The position numbers were made by a program, and so were the translations under genes. A stretch of DNA of 64,000 bases, taken from positions 1 to 64,000 of the forward strand of contig NZ_QJRY01000009.1 of NCBI RefSeq assembly GCF_003205195.1. Reading direction: 5' to 3'. Below are positions 1-9,266 of this stretch, piece by piece (the first letter of the stretch is position 1; the number at the start of each line of letters is the position of its first letter). The notes beneath the pieces were generated by a model. It made no database searches and was not told where the DNA came from. It was given only the letters and a program-made list of their open reading frames with translations. Source of the DNA: Peteryoungia wuzhouensis (lineage in GTDB: Bacteria; Pseudomonadota; Alphaproteobacteria; Rhizobiales; Rhizobiaceae).

Positions 1-1807
1 GCTTGGCCGGCACGTCCGCTGCCATCTTCCGGGCGACCGACTGGAGCTGTTTTGCCTGCTGCATCACTGCCTTGCTCGATGCTCCGTCCACCTTGAAGAA
101 GGCGATGGAGGCCTGCAGTTCCTCGGCCTGGGCTGCAAGTTCCTCCGAGGTGGCGGACATCTCTTCCGAAGCGCCGGCATTCTGCTGGGTCACCTTGTCG
201 AGCTGCTGGATCGCCTCGTTGATCTGGCTCGAGCCGATGTCTTGCTCGTGGCAGGCGGCCGAGATTTCCGAGACCAGTTCGGCGGTCTTGCGGATATCGG
301 GCACGAGGCGCGTCAGCATCTCGCCGGCCTGGGTGGCGACCGAGACGGTTTCGCTCGACAGGCCGGAAATTTCGGCCGCCGCCGCCTGGCTGCGTTCGGC
401 AAGCTTGCGCACTTCCGAGGCAACGACGGCAAAGCCACGACCGTGTTCGCCGGCACGGGCCGCTTCGACGGCTGCGTTGAGTGCCAGCAGGTCGGTCTGG
501 CGGGCGATTTCCTGGACGATCGAGATCTTCTCGGCGATCGTGCGCATGGCGGTCACGGCCTTGTCGACGGCCTTGCCGCTTTCCTCGGCATCGGTTGCCG
601 ACTGGCGGGCGATCTTTTCCGTCTGGGCGGCATTGTCGGCGTTCTGCTTGATGTTGGCCGCCATCTGCTCCATCGACGCCGAAGCCTCCTCGGCCGAGGA
701 CGCCTGTTCCGTCGCGCCCTGGGAGAGCTGTTCGGAACCCGAGGACAGCTGCTGGCTGCCGGCGGAGACGTTCTCGGATGCTGCGAGCGCATCGCTGACA
801 ACAGCTCGCAGCCGCTCGACCATGCTTTCCAGAGAGAGACCCAGGGTGTCCCTGTCGGAAAGTGGCTTCGGCGTAACAGTCAGATCGCCATTGGCAATCT
901 GATCAGCAATCTGCGCAGTGCTTCGCAGGTTGATCACCATGCTCAGCATAGATTTGCCCAGTGTATCCTTCTCGGACAGGGGAACGGGTGTCAGCGTCAG
1001 ATCGCCTGCTGAAATCTGACCAGCGATGTTTGCTGTCTGGCGCAGGTTGCCGGTCATGACTTCCATCGTACCGACCAGATCTTTGATCTCGTCATTGGTC
1101 CGGACCTCGACCTGCTGGTCGAGGTCGCCAATTGCGACGGCCTCTGCGACGATCTTGATGGTCCGTAGTCCACGGCTTATCGTTATCGCAATCCAGAAGG
1201 CGGCGCCCAATGCCACCAATACGCCAACCACCGAGACAACTGCGAGGGTTGCAAAGGTTGACCGGAATGCGGCATCGGCTTCCTCGTCGCCTGTCTCGAT
1301 CGATTGGCGAGTCATGGCGGCGAGGGATTCCGTCAATTCATCAAGTTTATCTGATGCCTTGCCGCCTGCAGTCTGGTTGACGTCAATGGCTTCCGGCAAA
1401 CGGCCGGCGCTTACAAGTCCCTGGATGCGATCGTTGATCTCAATATAATCACTCCAGAAATCACTGATCTCCTGCCATTTCTGACGATATTCTTCTGGCG
1501 CCGATTTTTGCCCCTCGGCCATTGCCGCTTCAAATTCCTTACGCTCGGTCGCAATCGTCGCCAGAGCGGCGTCGACGCGTTCCTTAGACGTCGCCAGAAG
1601 GAGATCCCCTTCTGCAAGTCCGAGTCCATCAAACGCGCCTGCGAGCTGCGCCGCGACGGTGGACTGATGTACCGCGCCGGTGACAAGGGCATCCTGCATT
1701 GACGCCACGCTGCTGACGCCGCTCATCCCGAAACCCGCGCATGCGCCCATTAGGACGACCAGAAGCCCGTACGAGCAAGCCAATTTCGACTTAATTGTAA
1801 AACGCAT
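1..1807 (-). CDS. Methyl-accepting chemotaxis protein, partial at left edge
   Basis: Membrane chemoreceptor that passes ligand signals to CheA/CheW. About 602 residues are visible; the C-terminus lies beyond base 1. From the N-terminus: a short cytoplasmic start (MRFTIKSK), TM1 at about residues 8-28, a helical periplasmic domain, TM2 at about residues 185-210, a HAMP region, two tandem 39-residue HAMP-like repeats, then a methyl-accepting/signalling domain containing the conserved hairpin core around [20 protein letters not shown]. Start chosen at ATG 1807, which matches the MRFTIK start of the neighbouring receptor. It is the last visible gene of the che operon. Its signalling half is almost identical to that of the neighbour, while the sensor half is unrelated in sequence. 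The ligand cannot be inferred. Confidence 0.93.
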   Translation of the reverse strand, partial: MRFTIKSKLACSYGLLVVLMGACAGFGMSGVSSVASMQDALVTGAVHQSTVAAQLAGAFDGLGLAEGDLLLATSKERVDAALATIATERKEFEAAMAEGQKSAPEEYRQKWQEISDFWSDYIEINDRIQGLVSAGRLPEAIDVNQTAGGKASDKLDELTESLAAMTRQSIETGDEEADAAFRSTFATLAVVSVVGVLVALGAAFWIAITISRGLRTIKIVAEAVAIGDLDQQVEVRTNDEIKDLVGTMEVMTGNLRQTANIAGQISAGDLTLTPVPLSEKDTLGKSMLSMVINLRSTAQIADQIANGDLTVTPKPLSDRDTLGLSLESMVERLRAVVSDALAASENVSAGSQQLSSGSEQLSQGATEQASSAEEASASMEQMAANIKQNADNAAQTEKIARQSATDAEESGKAVDKAVTAMRTIAEKISIVQEIARQTDLLALNAAVEAARAGEHGRGFAVVASEVRKLAERSQAAAAEISGLSSETVSVATQAGEMLTRLVPDIRKTAELVSEISAACHEQDIGSSQINEAIQQLDKVTQQNAGASEEMSATSEELAAQAEELQASIAFFKVDGASSKAVMQQAKQLQSVARKMAADVPAK

Positions 1808-1925
1808 GAAGGTAGCTTTCTAAGTTGGGACTGCCACGGGCCAGGGCTTTGACTTCAGATCTGGATGGGCTGGTACCTTGCGATCTGTCGCGCGATACCG
1901 TGATTTCAAATAAATGTCTCAGGCT

Positions 1926-1954
1926 GGACAGAGCCGCAGAGGGCGGCTCTGTCC
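1926..1954 (-). terminator. Hairpin after the second MCP gene
   Basis: A perfect 12-bp inverted repeat (1926-1937 with 1943-1954) with a 5-base loop lies 11 bases past the stop codon of the 1966-3648 receptor gene. In the minus direction it is followed by a mixed stretch that becomes T/A-rich after about 10 bases, so it is not a textbook intrinsic terminator. It could separate expression of the two receptors or stabilise the upstream mRNA. Confidence 0.6.
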
Positions 1955-1965
1955 GAGTTCAAACC

Positions 1966-3648
1966 TCACGCACTCTGCCGGAAATCGGCGTCGTCGCTGT
2001 CTGGGCCGCCCATGCTCATGTCGAGGGCAAAGCCCTGGCTCTTGGAGGTCCCGGCGCTTGCCTTGGCTACAGGGCGATGTGCCGGTGCCTGGCTTGCCAT
2101 CTTGGCTGCGACCGCCTTCAACTGCTTGACCGGGTTGGCATTGCCGTGTTTGCCCGAGGTGTCCACCTTGAAGAAGGCGATGGAGGCCTGGAGCTCTTCG
2201 GCCTGGGCTGCGAGTTCTTCCGAGGTGGCGGACATCTCTTCCGAGGCACCAGCGTTCTGCTGAGTGACCTTGTCGAGCTGCTGGATCGCTTCGTTGATCT
2301 GGCTGGAACCAATATCCTGCTCGCGGCAGGCCGCCGAGATTTCCGAGACCAGTTCGGCGGTCTTGCGGATATCGGGCACCAGGCGGGTCAGCATCTCGCC
2401 GGCCTGGGTGGCGACCGAGACGGTTTCGCTCGACAGGCCCGAAATTTCGGCTGCTGCCGCCTGACTGCGCTCGGCGAGCTTGCGCACTTCCGAGGCGACG
2501 ACGGCAAAGCCACGACCGTGTTCGCCGGCACGGGCCGCTTCGACGGCTGCGTTGAGTGCCAGCAGGTCGGTCTGGCGGGCGATTTCCTGGACGATCGAGA
2601 TCTTCTCGGCGATCGTGCGCATGGCGGTCACAGCCTTGTCGACGGCCTTGCCGCTTTCCTCGGCGTCGGTTGCCGACTGGCGGGCGATCTTTTCCGTCTG
2701 GGCGGCGTTGTCGGCGTTCTGCTTGATGTTGGCGGCCATCTCTTCCATCGAAGCCGAAGCCTCTTCGGCCGACGAAGCCTGTTCGGTTGCGCCCTGCGAC
2801 AGCTGTTCCGAACCAGACGACAGCTGCTGGCTGCCGGCAGAGACATTCTCGGATGCCGTCAGGGCATCGCCGACGACGGCCCGCAGGCGTTCAACCATGG
2901 AGTTGACGTGACCGAGCAGCATGCCGATCTCGTCGCTGGTGCGGATATCCGCAAATTTGGTCAGGTCACCTTCCGATACACGCTGTACGGTCGTTACTGC
3001 TGTGCTGATGCCACGGCTGATGGAAATGATGATCCAGATTGCGGCGGCAAATGCGGCGACTGAAGCGACGGCGGCAACGCCGATCACGATGGAACGGATG
3101 TTCGTATATTCTTCCACCGCATTCTTGCTCGCTTCCGCCAGACGTTCGCGCTCCAGCTGGAACACGTCGGCCAAGAGCGCGTCGATCTCGGAGGTCGTCG
3201 CACGGGCAGTCGTCGTCGAAATGCGCGATGCGGCGTCGAGGTTGCCGGCCAGGATGAAGCTGCGGATCTGATCATCCTGCTTGCGGAAATCGGCGGTGAG
3301 GCCTTTCAGCTTGTTCCAGAGAACCATGCCCTGATCGGTGGCCTTGCCAAGGATGATGTTGAAGGTTTCATCGTATTCGGCGCGGGCCTTGTCGCTGCTG
3401 ACGATGTATTTCTCGGTTTCGTCGGTCGAAGCCGATACCAGCATGTTCTTCTGCTGGCGAACCTGCTGCAGCTGGGCGATATTGAGGTCCTGTGCCGCGC
3501 TCAGGCGGGCGGCCGGACCGTTCAGGGTATCGGACCAATGGCTGTTCACATCGGCAATGCTCGACACGCTGTAGACGGCAGTGCCGACCAGCATGGTGAT
3601 GATGAAGCCAAAGGCCAGGAGAAGTTTGAGTTTGATGGTGAAGCGCAT
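1966..3648 (-). CDS. Methyl-accepting chemotaxis protein
   Basis: Full-length 560-residue chemoreceptor. TM1 is at about residues 8-30, followed by a roughly 160-residue helical periplasmic domain of four-helix-bundle type, TM2 at about residues 188-210 ([15 protein letters not shown]), one HAMP region (SRGIST to SMVERL), and a cytoplasmic signalling domain ending FFKVDTSG and a linker tail. The longest frame opens at 3783, but ATG 3648 is preferred because it has a GAGGGG ribosome site 3 bases upstream and gives the same MRFTIKLK start as the sister gene. It lies 17 bases downstream of cheW. The C-terminal tail ends QSA and shows no CheR-tethering NWETF-like pentapeptide. Confidence 0.95.
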   Translation of the reverse strand: MRFTIKLKLLLAFGFIITMLVGTAVYSVSSIADVNSHWSDTLNGPAARLSAAQDLNIAQLQQVRQQKNMLVSASTDETEKYIVSSDKARAEYDETFNIILGKATDQGMVLWNKLKGLTADFRKQDDQIRSFILAGNLDAASRISTTTARATTSEIDALLADVFQLERERLAEASKNAVEEYTNIRSIVIGVAAVASVAAFAAAIWIIISISRGISTAVTTVQRVSEGDLTKFADIRTSDEIGMLLGHVNSMVERLRAVVGDALTASENVSAGSQQLSSGSEQLSQGATEQASSAEEASASMEEMAANIKQNADNAAQTEKIARQSATDAEESGKAVDKAVTAMRTIAEKISIVQEIARQTDLLALNAAVEAARAGEHGRGFAVVASEVRKLAERSQAAAAEISGLSSETVSVATQAGEMLTRLVPDIRKTAELVSEISAACREQDIGSSQINEAIQQLDKVTQQNAGASEEMSATSEELAAQAEELQASIAFFKVDTSGKHGNANPVKQLKAVAAKMASQAPAHRPVAKASAGTSKSQGFALDMSMGGPDSDDADFRQSA

Positions 3649-3665
3649 TGCCCCCTCGCTTTCTA

Positions 3666-4178
3666 TCAAGCTGTCGCTGAAATGGTTGATCCGCGCTGCG
3701 AGGCGAAAATCGCCTGCAGGTTGGGAAGAATGATGAATTCGCCTTCCCTCTTGACGAGGGCATGGACGTAATCGGGGCGCCACCGCATCCCCACGATCGG
3801 TGGCGGCTCGCTGGCGGACGCCGGAAGGCGGGTCACTTCGTGAACCTTGTCCGTGCGTATGCCGATCAGGGAGAGTTCCCCGTCGAGATCGAGTTCCGTG
3901 ACCACGATCCGGCTGTCGATCGTCACTTCGCCGGCTTCCATGCCGAAGGCGACGCGGATGTCGGCAAGCGGGATAACCTTGCCGCGGAAGTTGATGACGC
4001 TGCCGACGAAGGGCAGACTGCCGGGAACGCTGGTTTCAGGCAGGAGATCGAGGATTTCCTGGACGATCGTCGCCTCGATGGCGAAGGTCTCGCCGTTCAG
4101 CGTGAAGGTCAGAACCGAGAGATCGTCCGCGCCCATGAAGACCGCGCGATGGTCCGATTTTGCGTTTTGTTGGTTCAT
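3666..4178 (-). CDS. cheW: Chemotaxis coupling protein CheW
   Basis: A 170-residue CheW adaptor that links chemoreceptors to the CheA kinase. The CheW beta-barrel fold spans about residues 20-160, with typical segments [17 protein letters not shown], the [15 protein letters not shown] core and DKVHEVTRL. The ATG overlaps the cheA stop by 4 bases (ATGA, 4175-4178), indicating translational coupling. The N-terminal extension of about 20 residues is not distinctive. The neighbours (CheA before, MCP after) confirm the assignment. Confidence 0.95.
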   Translation of the reverse strand: MNQQNAKSDHRAVFMGADDLSVLTFTLNGETFAIEATIVQEILDLLPETSVPGSLPFVGSVINFRGKVIPLADIRVAFGMEAGEVTIDSRIVVTELDLDGELSLIGIRTDKVHEVTRLPASASEPPPIVGMRWRPDYVHALVKREGEFIILPNLQAIFASQRGSTISATA

Positions 4179-6178
4179 CCTGCAGCCCGCATTTGCGCCT
4201 CCTGTTGCTGTCCGGCCGCGATCAGGTGCGCGACGTCGAGGATCAGTGCGACATTCCCGTCTCCGAGGATCGTCGCGCCCGAGAAGGACGACACCTGATC
4301 GTGCAGTTTCGACATGGATTTGATGACCGTCTGGTGATCGCCGATGATCTGGTCGACGACGAGACCCACGCGCTCCCGGCCGGTCGAAATGACCACGACC
4401 TTCTGGTGGGGATCCGGCTGGCTACCGGTGCGGAACAGTTCGCGAAGACGCAGGAACGGCACGAGATTGTCCCGCAGCGAGATGAAGCTGCGCCCACGCG
4501 AGCGGAGATCCTCTTCGACTGACAGTTCCAGGCACTCTTCCACGGCAGACAGCGGTATGACGTAATTGCCATTGCCCACCCGGATGAGCAGCCCGTCAAT
4601 GATTGCGAGCGTGAGAGGAATGCGCAGGGCAATTTCCGAGCCTGAGCCTTCGTCGCTCTTCACGTCGATCGAGCCGCGCAGCGCTTCGATGGTTTTCTTG
4701 ACGACATCCATTCCGACACCGCGGCCGGACAGGTTGGTCACCTTTTCGGCGGTGGAGAAGCCAGGCTGGAAGATCTGCTGCAGAAGTTCCTGATCCGACA
4801 GGGCTTGTCCAGGCTGGATCAGACCATTGGCTTCCGCCTTCGCGTGAACCCGCGCCCGGTCGATGCCACGGCCGTCGTCCTTGATGGTGATCACCACCTC
4901 GCTGCCGGTCTGGTGGGCAGAGAGTGTCACCTGGCCCACGGCCGGCTTCCCTGCGGCAAGACGGTCCTGCGGCAATTCCAGCCCGTGGTCGATTGAATTG
5001 CGGACCAGGTGGACCAGAGGATCTCCCAGCCGGTCGATCACGGTCTTGTCGACTTCCGTGCTCTCGCCTGTGGTGACAAGTTCGATTTCCTTGCCGGTCT
5101 CGCGAGCAAGGTCGTGCACCAGTCGCCGGAACCGGCTGAAAAGACTCGCGACGGGCATCATGCGCAGGACCATCATCGTGTCGCGCAGTTCACCGGCCAG
5201 GCGTTCGATTTCCTCCGAAACCGAACGCAAGCCGAGATCGACAACGGAGCCGGCCATCTGGCTCAATCGTGACTGCGCTATCACCAGCTCGCCGACGCGA
5301 TCCATCATTTCGTCGAGGCGAAGCGCCGGGACGCGGACGTTGTCCGACTGCCTCTGGGACTTGGCGTCACCCGCCGGCGCGCGCTGATCCTCGCGGGCCA
5401 CCGGCGTATCAACGGTCGATGCTGCTGTGGGTTGAGCGGCAACGGGTCCGGCGCTCGCCACTTCGCCCGCCGGGGTTACGTCCTTCAGGTCCATGACCAT
5501 CTCGTCCATCACGAAGATGAATACATCCTCGATATCCGAACGGGGTTTGTCGGTCACAATGGTCGCACTCCAGCCGAGATAGAGCTGCGTTGGCTCGATG
5601 GCCTCAAGCGATGGCAACGAGTCGGTGTTGACGTTCAGCGTGCATTCGCCGAGGTCTCGAAGCTCGTCGAGCAGACCCAGCGGATTGGTGCCATTGACCA
5701 TGGAATCGGCCGGCAGGCGGAAATCGAGCTGCCAGGTGCGCAGCGACGGCTCCGATGTCGCTGCGGCCGGCTTGGCGGCTGCGGGATGTCCTGCGCTCGA
5801 TGCTTCCCGGCCGACGGCCTTGTGCAACTGGTCGAGCAATCTGGTGCTCATCGCATCGTGGTCGCCATTGGGCTGGTCGAGCAGAGCCTGCATGTGGCCC
5901 TGTGCATCGAGGACGGCGGCAATCAGCTCGCTTGTTGCCGGCGCCTCGCCTTTGCGTACACGGTCGAAAGCCGTCTCACAGTGGTGGGTAAAGGCTGCCA
6001 GCTGGTCGAAGCCGAACATGGAACCCGATCCCTTGAGCGTGTGCAGGCCACGGAACACGGCATCAATCTGCGCCTTGTCGTCGAGGTTGCGGGTCAGATC
6101 CAGGAGGCCGGCTTCGATGACCTCAAGCTGCTCGGCTGCTTCCGTGCGGAAAACCGCTATGGGATCGAGATTGTTCAT
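4175..6178 (-). CDS. cheA: Chemotaxis histidine kinase CheA
   Basis: A 667-residue CheA, which autophosphorylates and feeds phosphate to CheY. Domain order: HPt domain at residues 1-105 with phospho-acceptor His46 in HTLKGSGSMFG; a linker and receiver-docking-like region at about 145-235; a dimerisation helix pair at about 285-345 starting RVPALRLDEMMDRVGELVIAQ; HATPase at about 350-520 with N-box HLVRNSIDHGLE, G1 box DDGRGID and G2 box GRGVGMDVV; and a C-terminal CheW-like domain. All catalytic motifs are intact. It overlaps both cheY (6175-6178) and cheW (4175-4178) by 4 bases. Confidence 0.97.
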   Translation of the reverse strand: MNNLDPIAVFRTEAAEQLEVIEAGLLDLTRNLDDKAQIDAVFRGLHTLKGSGSMFGFDQLAAFTHHCETAFDRVRKGEAPATSELIAAVLDAQGHMQALLDQPNGDHDAMSTRLLDQLHKAVGREASSAGHPAAAKPAAATSEPSLRTWQLDFRLPADSMVNGTNPLGLLDELRDLGECTLNVNTDSLPSLEAIEPTQLYLGWSATIVTDKPRSDIEDVFIFVMDEMVMDLKDVTPAGEVASAGPVAAQPTAASTVDTPVAREDQRAPAGDAKSQRQSDNVRVPALRLDEMMDRVGELVIAQSRLSQMAGSVVDLGLRSVSEEIERLAGELRDTMMVLRMMPVASLFSRFRRLVHDLARETGKEIELVTTGESTEVDKTVIDRLGDPLVHLVRNSIDHGLELPQDRLAAGKPAVGQVTLSAHQTGSEVVITIKDDGRGIDRARVHAKAEANGLIQPGQALSDQELLQQIFQPGFSTAEKVTNLSGRGVGMDVVKKTIEALRGSIDVKSDEGSGSEIALRIPLTLAIIDGLLIRVGNGNYVIPLSAVEECLELSVEEDLRSRGRSFISLRDNLVPFLRLRELFRTGSQPDPHQKVVVISTGRERVGLVVDQIIGDHQTVIKSMSKLHDQVSSFSGATILGDGNVALILDVAHLIAAGQQQEAQMRAAG

Positions 6179-6543
6179 CGGCCGAGGACCTTGCGTGCAA
6201 TCTTGGTGAGGTTGTCGGCATCGAAGGGCTTGGTAAGCCAGCCCGTGGCGCCTGCGGCCTTTGCCTGCTGCTTGATGTCACCATCGGATTCCGTGGTGAG
6301 GAAGATCACCGGCGTGCCCATATAGGCGGGCAGCTGACGCAGATTGCGGATCATGGTCAGGCCATCCATGTTCGGCATGTTCAGGTCGGTCACGATCAGG
6401 TCGAAGCTGCCGGACTTCATCTTCTGCAGCCCGTCAGCGCCATCAACGGCTTCGGTTACGTTGTAGCCGGCATTGGTGAGTGCGATCCGGGTGGTCATTC
6501 GAATGCTTGCGGAATCGTCTACGGTGAGGATGTTTGCACTCAT
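6175..6543 (-). CDS. cheY: Chemotaxis response regulator CheY
   Basis: A 122-residue single-domain receiver. The acidic pair Asp9-Asp10, phospho-acceptor Asp53, Thr83 and Lys105 are all present, as in functional CheY proteins. It ends at the cheA start with an ATGA overlap, so CheA is its expected kinase. It lies directly downstream of a STAS-domain gene. The product should diffuse to the flagellar motor switch or, in rhizobial systems, act as a phosphate sink; the sequence does not decide which. Confidence 0.94.
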   Translation of the reverse strand: MSANILTVDDSASIRMTTRIALTNAGYNVTEAVDGADGLQKMKSGSFDLIVTDLNMPNMDGLTMIRNLRQLPAYMGTPVIFLTTESDGDIKQQAKAAGATGWLTKPFDADNLTKIARKVLGR

Positions 6544-6866
6544 CTCTGGTCTCCATTCATGGTCACAAGGGAACCACCTTCGACCGCAGCGGACAGGCCT
6601 GCCCGTTCGAGCGTGGTTGAAAATCTGCCGCGCGCATCGGCGCGGATGCGAAGATCGATGCCGTCTTTCGCCGCTGTTGCCTTGGCCGAGAGCAGGAGCT
6701 GCGGCAGTGTGAGATCACAGTCGCAGTCTTCGGCGATTTCGATCTCCAGGGGGCGTCGGTCTGTCTTTGCGCTTTGGAAGGCGGCCAGCAAACGATCGCG
6801 GGTCTCCGCAGCCGTCTTTATGGTCAGTGCGCCTTCGAGGCGGAGCGTCGTCAAATCCTCGGTCAT
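6540..6866 (-). CDS. STAS-domain protein in the che operon
   Basis: A 108-residue protein that resembles a stand-alone STAS domain (anti-sigma-factor-antagonist fold): an N-terminal beta strand LTTLRLEGALTIKTA, a helix, a central strand DCDLTLPQLLLSAKATA and a C-terminal helix RFSTTLERAGLSAAV. In classical antagonists the loop after the central strand carries a phosphorylatable Ser; here the sequence reads CDCDLTLPQLLLS, so no clear DSSG-type site is present. The start is ATG 6866, not the earlier in-frame codon at 7034, because the 4-base overlap with the HD-GYP gene (6863-6866) fits the operon style. It probably tunes CheA or receptor signalling, by analogy with other che loci that contain STAS genes. 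Confidence 0.8.
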   Translation of the reverse strand: MTEDLTTLRLEGALTIKTAAETRDRLLAAFQSAKTDRRPLEIEIAEDCDCDLTLPQLLLSAKATAAKDGIDLRIRADARGRFSTTLERAGLSAAVEGGSLVTMNGDQR

Positions 6867-7909
6867 GCTGCTGTTTCCAATGTGTTGGTCTTTGCGTAGA
6901 GCGGGCGGATGAGGTGCCATTTGCGATCGAACGCGGCGACGCAGGCGGGGTCGAAATGCGCACCACTGCATTTCAGGATCTCGCGGTGGGCTTCGTCCAC
7001 CGGCCACGCCTTCTTGTAAGGACGCTCGGAGCACAGGGCGTCGAAGACATCGGCAATCGCCACGATGCGACCTTCGAGGGGAATTGCATCACCGGAGAGC
7101 CTCTTCGGATAGCCGGTGCCATCCCACTTCTCGTGGTGACTGCCCGCGATAGTCGAAGCAATGCGAATGATCGCGGATTCGCTGCCCTCAAGGATCTCCG
7201 CACCCAAGGTGGCATGGGCACGCATCTGGTCCATTTCCCCTGCATCAAGCGGACCTGCTTTGAGCAGGATCGCGTCGGATACGCCGATCTTGCCGACGTC
7301 ATGCAGAGGGCTTGCCAGGTAGATTTTTTCGCAGGTAGCGCTGTCAATGCCGAGTTCTTCGGCAATCATCCGGGCAATGACTGCCACACGTTCAAGATGA
7401 AGTGCTGTTTCTCCGTCGCGGCAGGCCATGGCTTTCGACAGGCGCCAGATGATTTCCTTTTCCTGCGCGGCAATTCTCGTTTGCGCAGCAGCCACGTCCC
7501 TCTCCAGAGCTTCAGCGTGATTGGCGAGCGCCTGTTGCGCCAATCGCAACGCGAGAAGATTGCGGACGCGGATGCTGAACTCCGCCTGGTCAATCGGCTT
7601 GGTGAGAAATTCGGTTGCGCCGGCCTCGATCGCGGCGAGCTTGATCGCCGGATCTGTCTCGGATGTCAGCATGATGACCGGAACCTCTTTGGCCCGCGGC
7701 AACTGCCGAAATTTCGAAATCAGTTCGATGCCATTCATGCCCGGCATGTTGTAGTCAACCAGGACAAGGTCTGCCTGCTGGGTTTGCAGAACAGAGAGTG
7801 CATCCTTCGGGTCGAGGAACGGCAGTATATCGCAGGCTTCAATCGCTCTGATCGCGCGCTGAATGAAAGATAAAATGGATGGACTATCGTCGATTGCGAA
7901 AATAAGCAT
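6863..7909 (-). CDS. Response regulator with HD-GYP phosphodiesterase domain
   Basis: A 348-residue RpfG-like regulator. The N-terminal receiver has Asp7-Asp8, phospho-acceptor Asp52, Thr82 and Lys104. A helical linker spans about 120-155. The HD-GYP domain holds His203-Asp204 in LHDVGKIG and the diagnostic HHEKWDGTGYP at 258-268. HD-GYP domains hydrolyse cyclic di-GMP. It is the first gene of the che operon, overlapping the STAS gene by 4 bases, so it probably connects chemotactic phosphorylation with c-di-GMP and the motile/sessile choice. All residues expected for activity are present. Confidence 0.94.
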   Translation of the reverse strand: MLIFAIDDSPSILSFIQRAIRAIEACDILPFLDPKDALSVLQTQQADLVLVDYNMPGMNGIELISKFRQLPRAKEVPVIMLTSETDPAIKLAAIEAGATEFLTKPIDQAEFSIRVRNLLALRLAQQALANHAEALERDVAAAQTRIAAQEKEIIWRLSKAMACRDGETALHLERVAVIARMIAEELGIDSATCEKIYLASPLHDVGKIGVSDAILLKAGPLDAGEMDQMRAHATLGAEILEGSESAIIRIASTIAGSHHEKWDGTGYPKRLSGDAIPLEGRIVAIADVFDALCSERPYKKAWPVDEAHREILKCSGAHFDPACVAAFDRKWHLIRPLYAKTNTLETAA

Positions 7910-8142
7910 AGTTGTTCCTCGGCCGAGCAGAAGTCTCTGCGTGGCGGGGCAGTTTTATACTGGGGATTTTGTGAGGTCCGCTTCATGCGGTGACGTTTGG
8001 CCTTCCATTGGGAGGCCCGTGCATGAGACAAGATTGGCGCTTGCGTGTTAACGCAGACTTAAGCGTGTATTCATTTCATCGGGGCACGCAATATTATGCG
8101 TTTTTCGGATACTGTTGCGTATTCGTGATGTCGGCGGCGGGC
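7910..8142. promoter_or_regulatory. Upstream region of the che operon
   Basis: This 233-base non-coding stretch lies between the araC-type gene and the start of the che operon, both on the minus strand. It should hold the che promoter. It includes an AT-rich patch with arms ACGCA/TGCGT around ATATTA at 8086-8101. I could not identify a convincing -35/-10 pair or a named operator. Confidence 0.4.
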
Positions 8143-9114
8143 TTATTCGCCACCGCGACGCTCTCTGCGCGTGTCCGAGGGTGATTCGCCGTACAAGGCG
8201 CGGTATCGGGCGGCGAAGTATCCCATGTGACGAAAACCCCAGCGGGAGGCAATTCCTTCAATCGTTTCGTCACCGGAGCCGTTCAGCAACTCATCGTGGA
8301 CACGGCTCAGGCGTGTCTGCAGGATGTAGGCATTCGGCGTGGTGGACAGATGATGCCGGAACGAATTCTGCAGGGTTCGGATGCTGGCACCCGATCTCCG
8401 GGCAAGCTGTTCGACCGAAACATCCTGATCCGCATGGCGATCCAGCCAGTCGATCGCGCGTTCGAGATGACGTGGCAGGGCCGACCCCTCATCCGCCTTG
8501 GCATCGGATTTGGGCCAGAGACTGACGAACATCATGATCAGAGCATCATGGATCAGCGCCGAGGCGGCATGATCCTGCGAAGACGCTTCCGCTGGATCGA
8601 ACCCCTGGAGCAGGTGACTGGCAATCCGTTGAATGATCTCAATACCGGGCGTGTCAGGGCCGATGTGAGATTGGAATGCACCGAGCCCTCGTCCCACGCT
8701 GCCATACCCCCGGTGCAGGTGGGGCGCCACCTGTTCAAAGGGGACGAGGAAGGCAAGCTTGCTGGATCCCGGGCGGGCAACGATCTCAACTCGGCGCGTA
8801 TCCTTCAGCAGAACTGCAGTACCGGCACCCGCTTCGATCTCGTCTTCTGACGCGGTGAACTTGAAGGTGCCGGTTTCGATGAAATGAATTTCGATCTGGT
8901 GTTGCAGCGAACAGCCATACCGCGTGCGGTATCCGGATTGCGTGCTCATGTGCCAGAGCGTCATGTCCTGGATTGAGGTGATGTCGCCATTGATGTCGAA
9001 CAAGCCGGTATCGTGGAATCGCAGGATCTCAGCCGGACGAAAAACCGCTTCGGTTATCGTTTGCGTCTCGAAAGCGTCCTCTGAATGAATTCTGTGCTTC
9101 TTCAAAAGTGACAT
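8143..9114 (-). CDS. AraC-family transcriptional regulator
   Basis: A 323-residue regulator. The N-terminal two thirds looks like the AraC ligand-binding/cupin-like domain seen in EutR-type regulators (beta-rich, HMSTQSGYRTRYGCSLQHQIEIHF). The C-terminal ~100 residues form a double helix-turn-helix: VEQLARRSGASIRTLQNSFRHHL and IEGIASRWGFRHMGYFAARY, ending in the typical YGESPSDTRR. It lies 152 bases downstream of a Cache-domain histidine kinase on the same strand, without overlap. The regulated genes are unknown; no structural gene shares its operon. Confidence 0.9.
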   Translation of the reverse strand: MSLLKKHRIHSEDAFETQTITEAVFRPAEILRFHDTGLFDINGDITSIQDMTLWHMSTQSGYRTRYGCSLQHQIEIHFIETGTFKFTASEDEIEAGAGTAVLLKDTRRVEIVARPGSSKLAFLVPFEQVAPHLHRGYGSVGRGLGAFQSHIGPDTPGIEIIQRIASHLLQGFDPAEASSQDHAASALIHDALIMMFVSLWPKSDAKADEGSALPRHLERAIDWLDRHADQDVSVEQLARRSGASIRTLQNSFRHHLSTTPNAYILQTRLSRVHDELLNGSGDETIEGIASRWGFRHMGYFAARYRALYGESPSDTRRERRGGE

Positions 9115-9266
9115 GGAACCGGGATTTATTGAAAAATCGTGTTAAGATCAGGCATCTTTTTGGACGCCTATTCTAATCCGGCGGGAATCGTCGAGCCACT
9201 GCTCGCCTTGGCGGTTGCCACGAATCGGCAGAAGTGCACTATGTGCCCGGCGAAATTGGCTGGGTC

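Noticed and set aside
1825..3063. 412-codon plus-strand frame over the second chemoreceptor
   Set aside because: Antisense shadow; the same pseudo-protein sequence appears over the first receptor because the DNA is duplicated.
8086..8101. ACGCA-ATATTA-TGCGT inverted repeat followed by T-run on the plus strand, possible terminator
   Set aside because: No plus-strand gene is transcribed into it; arms are only 5 bp.
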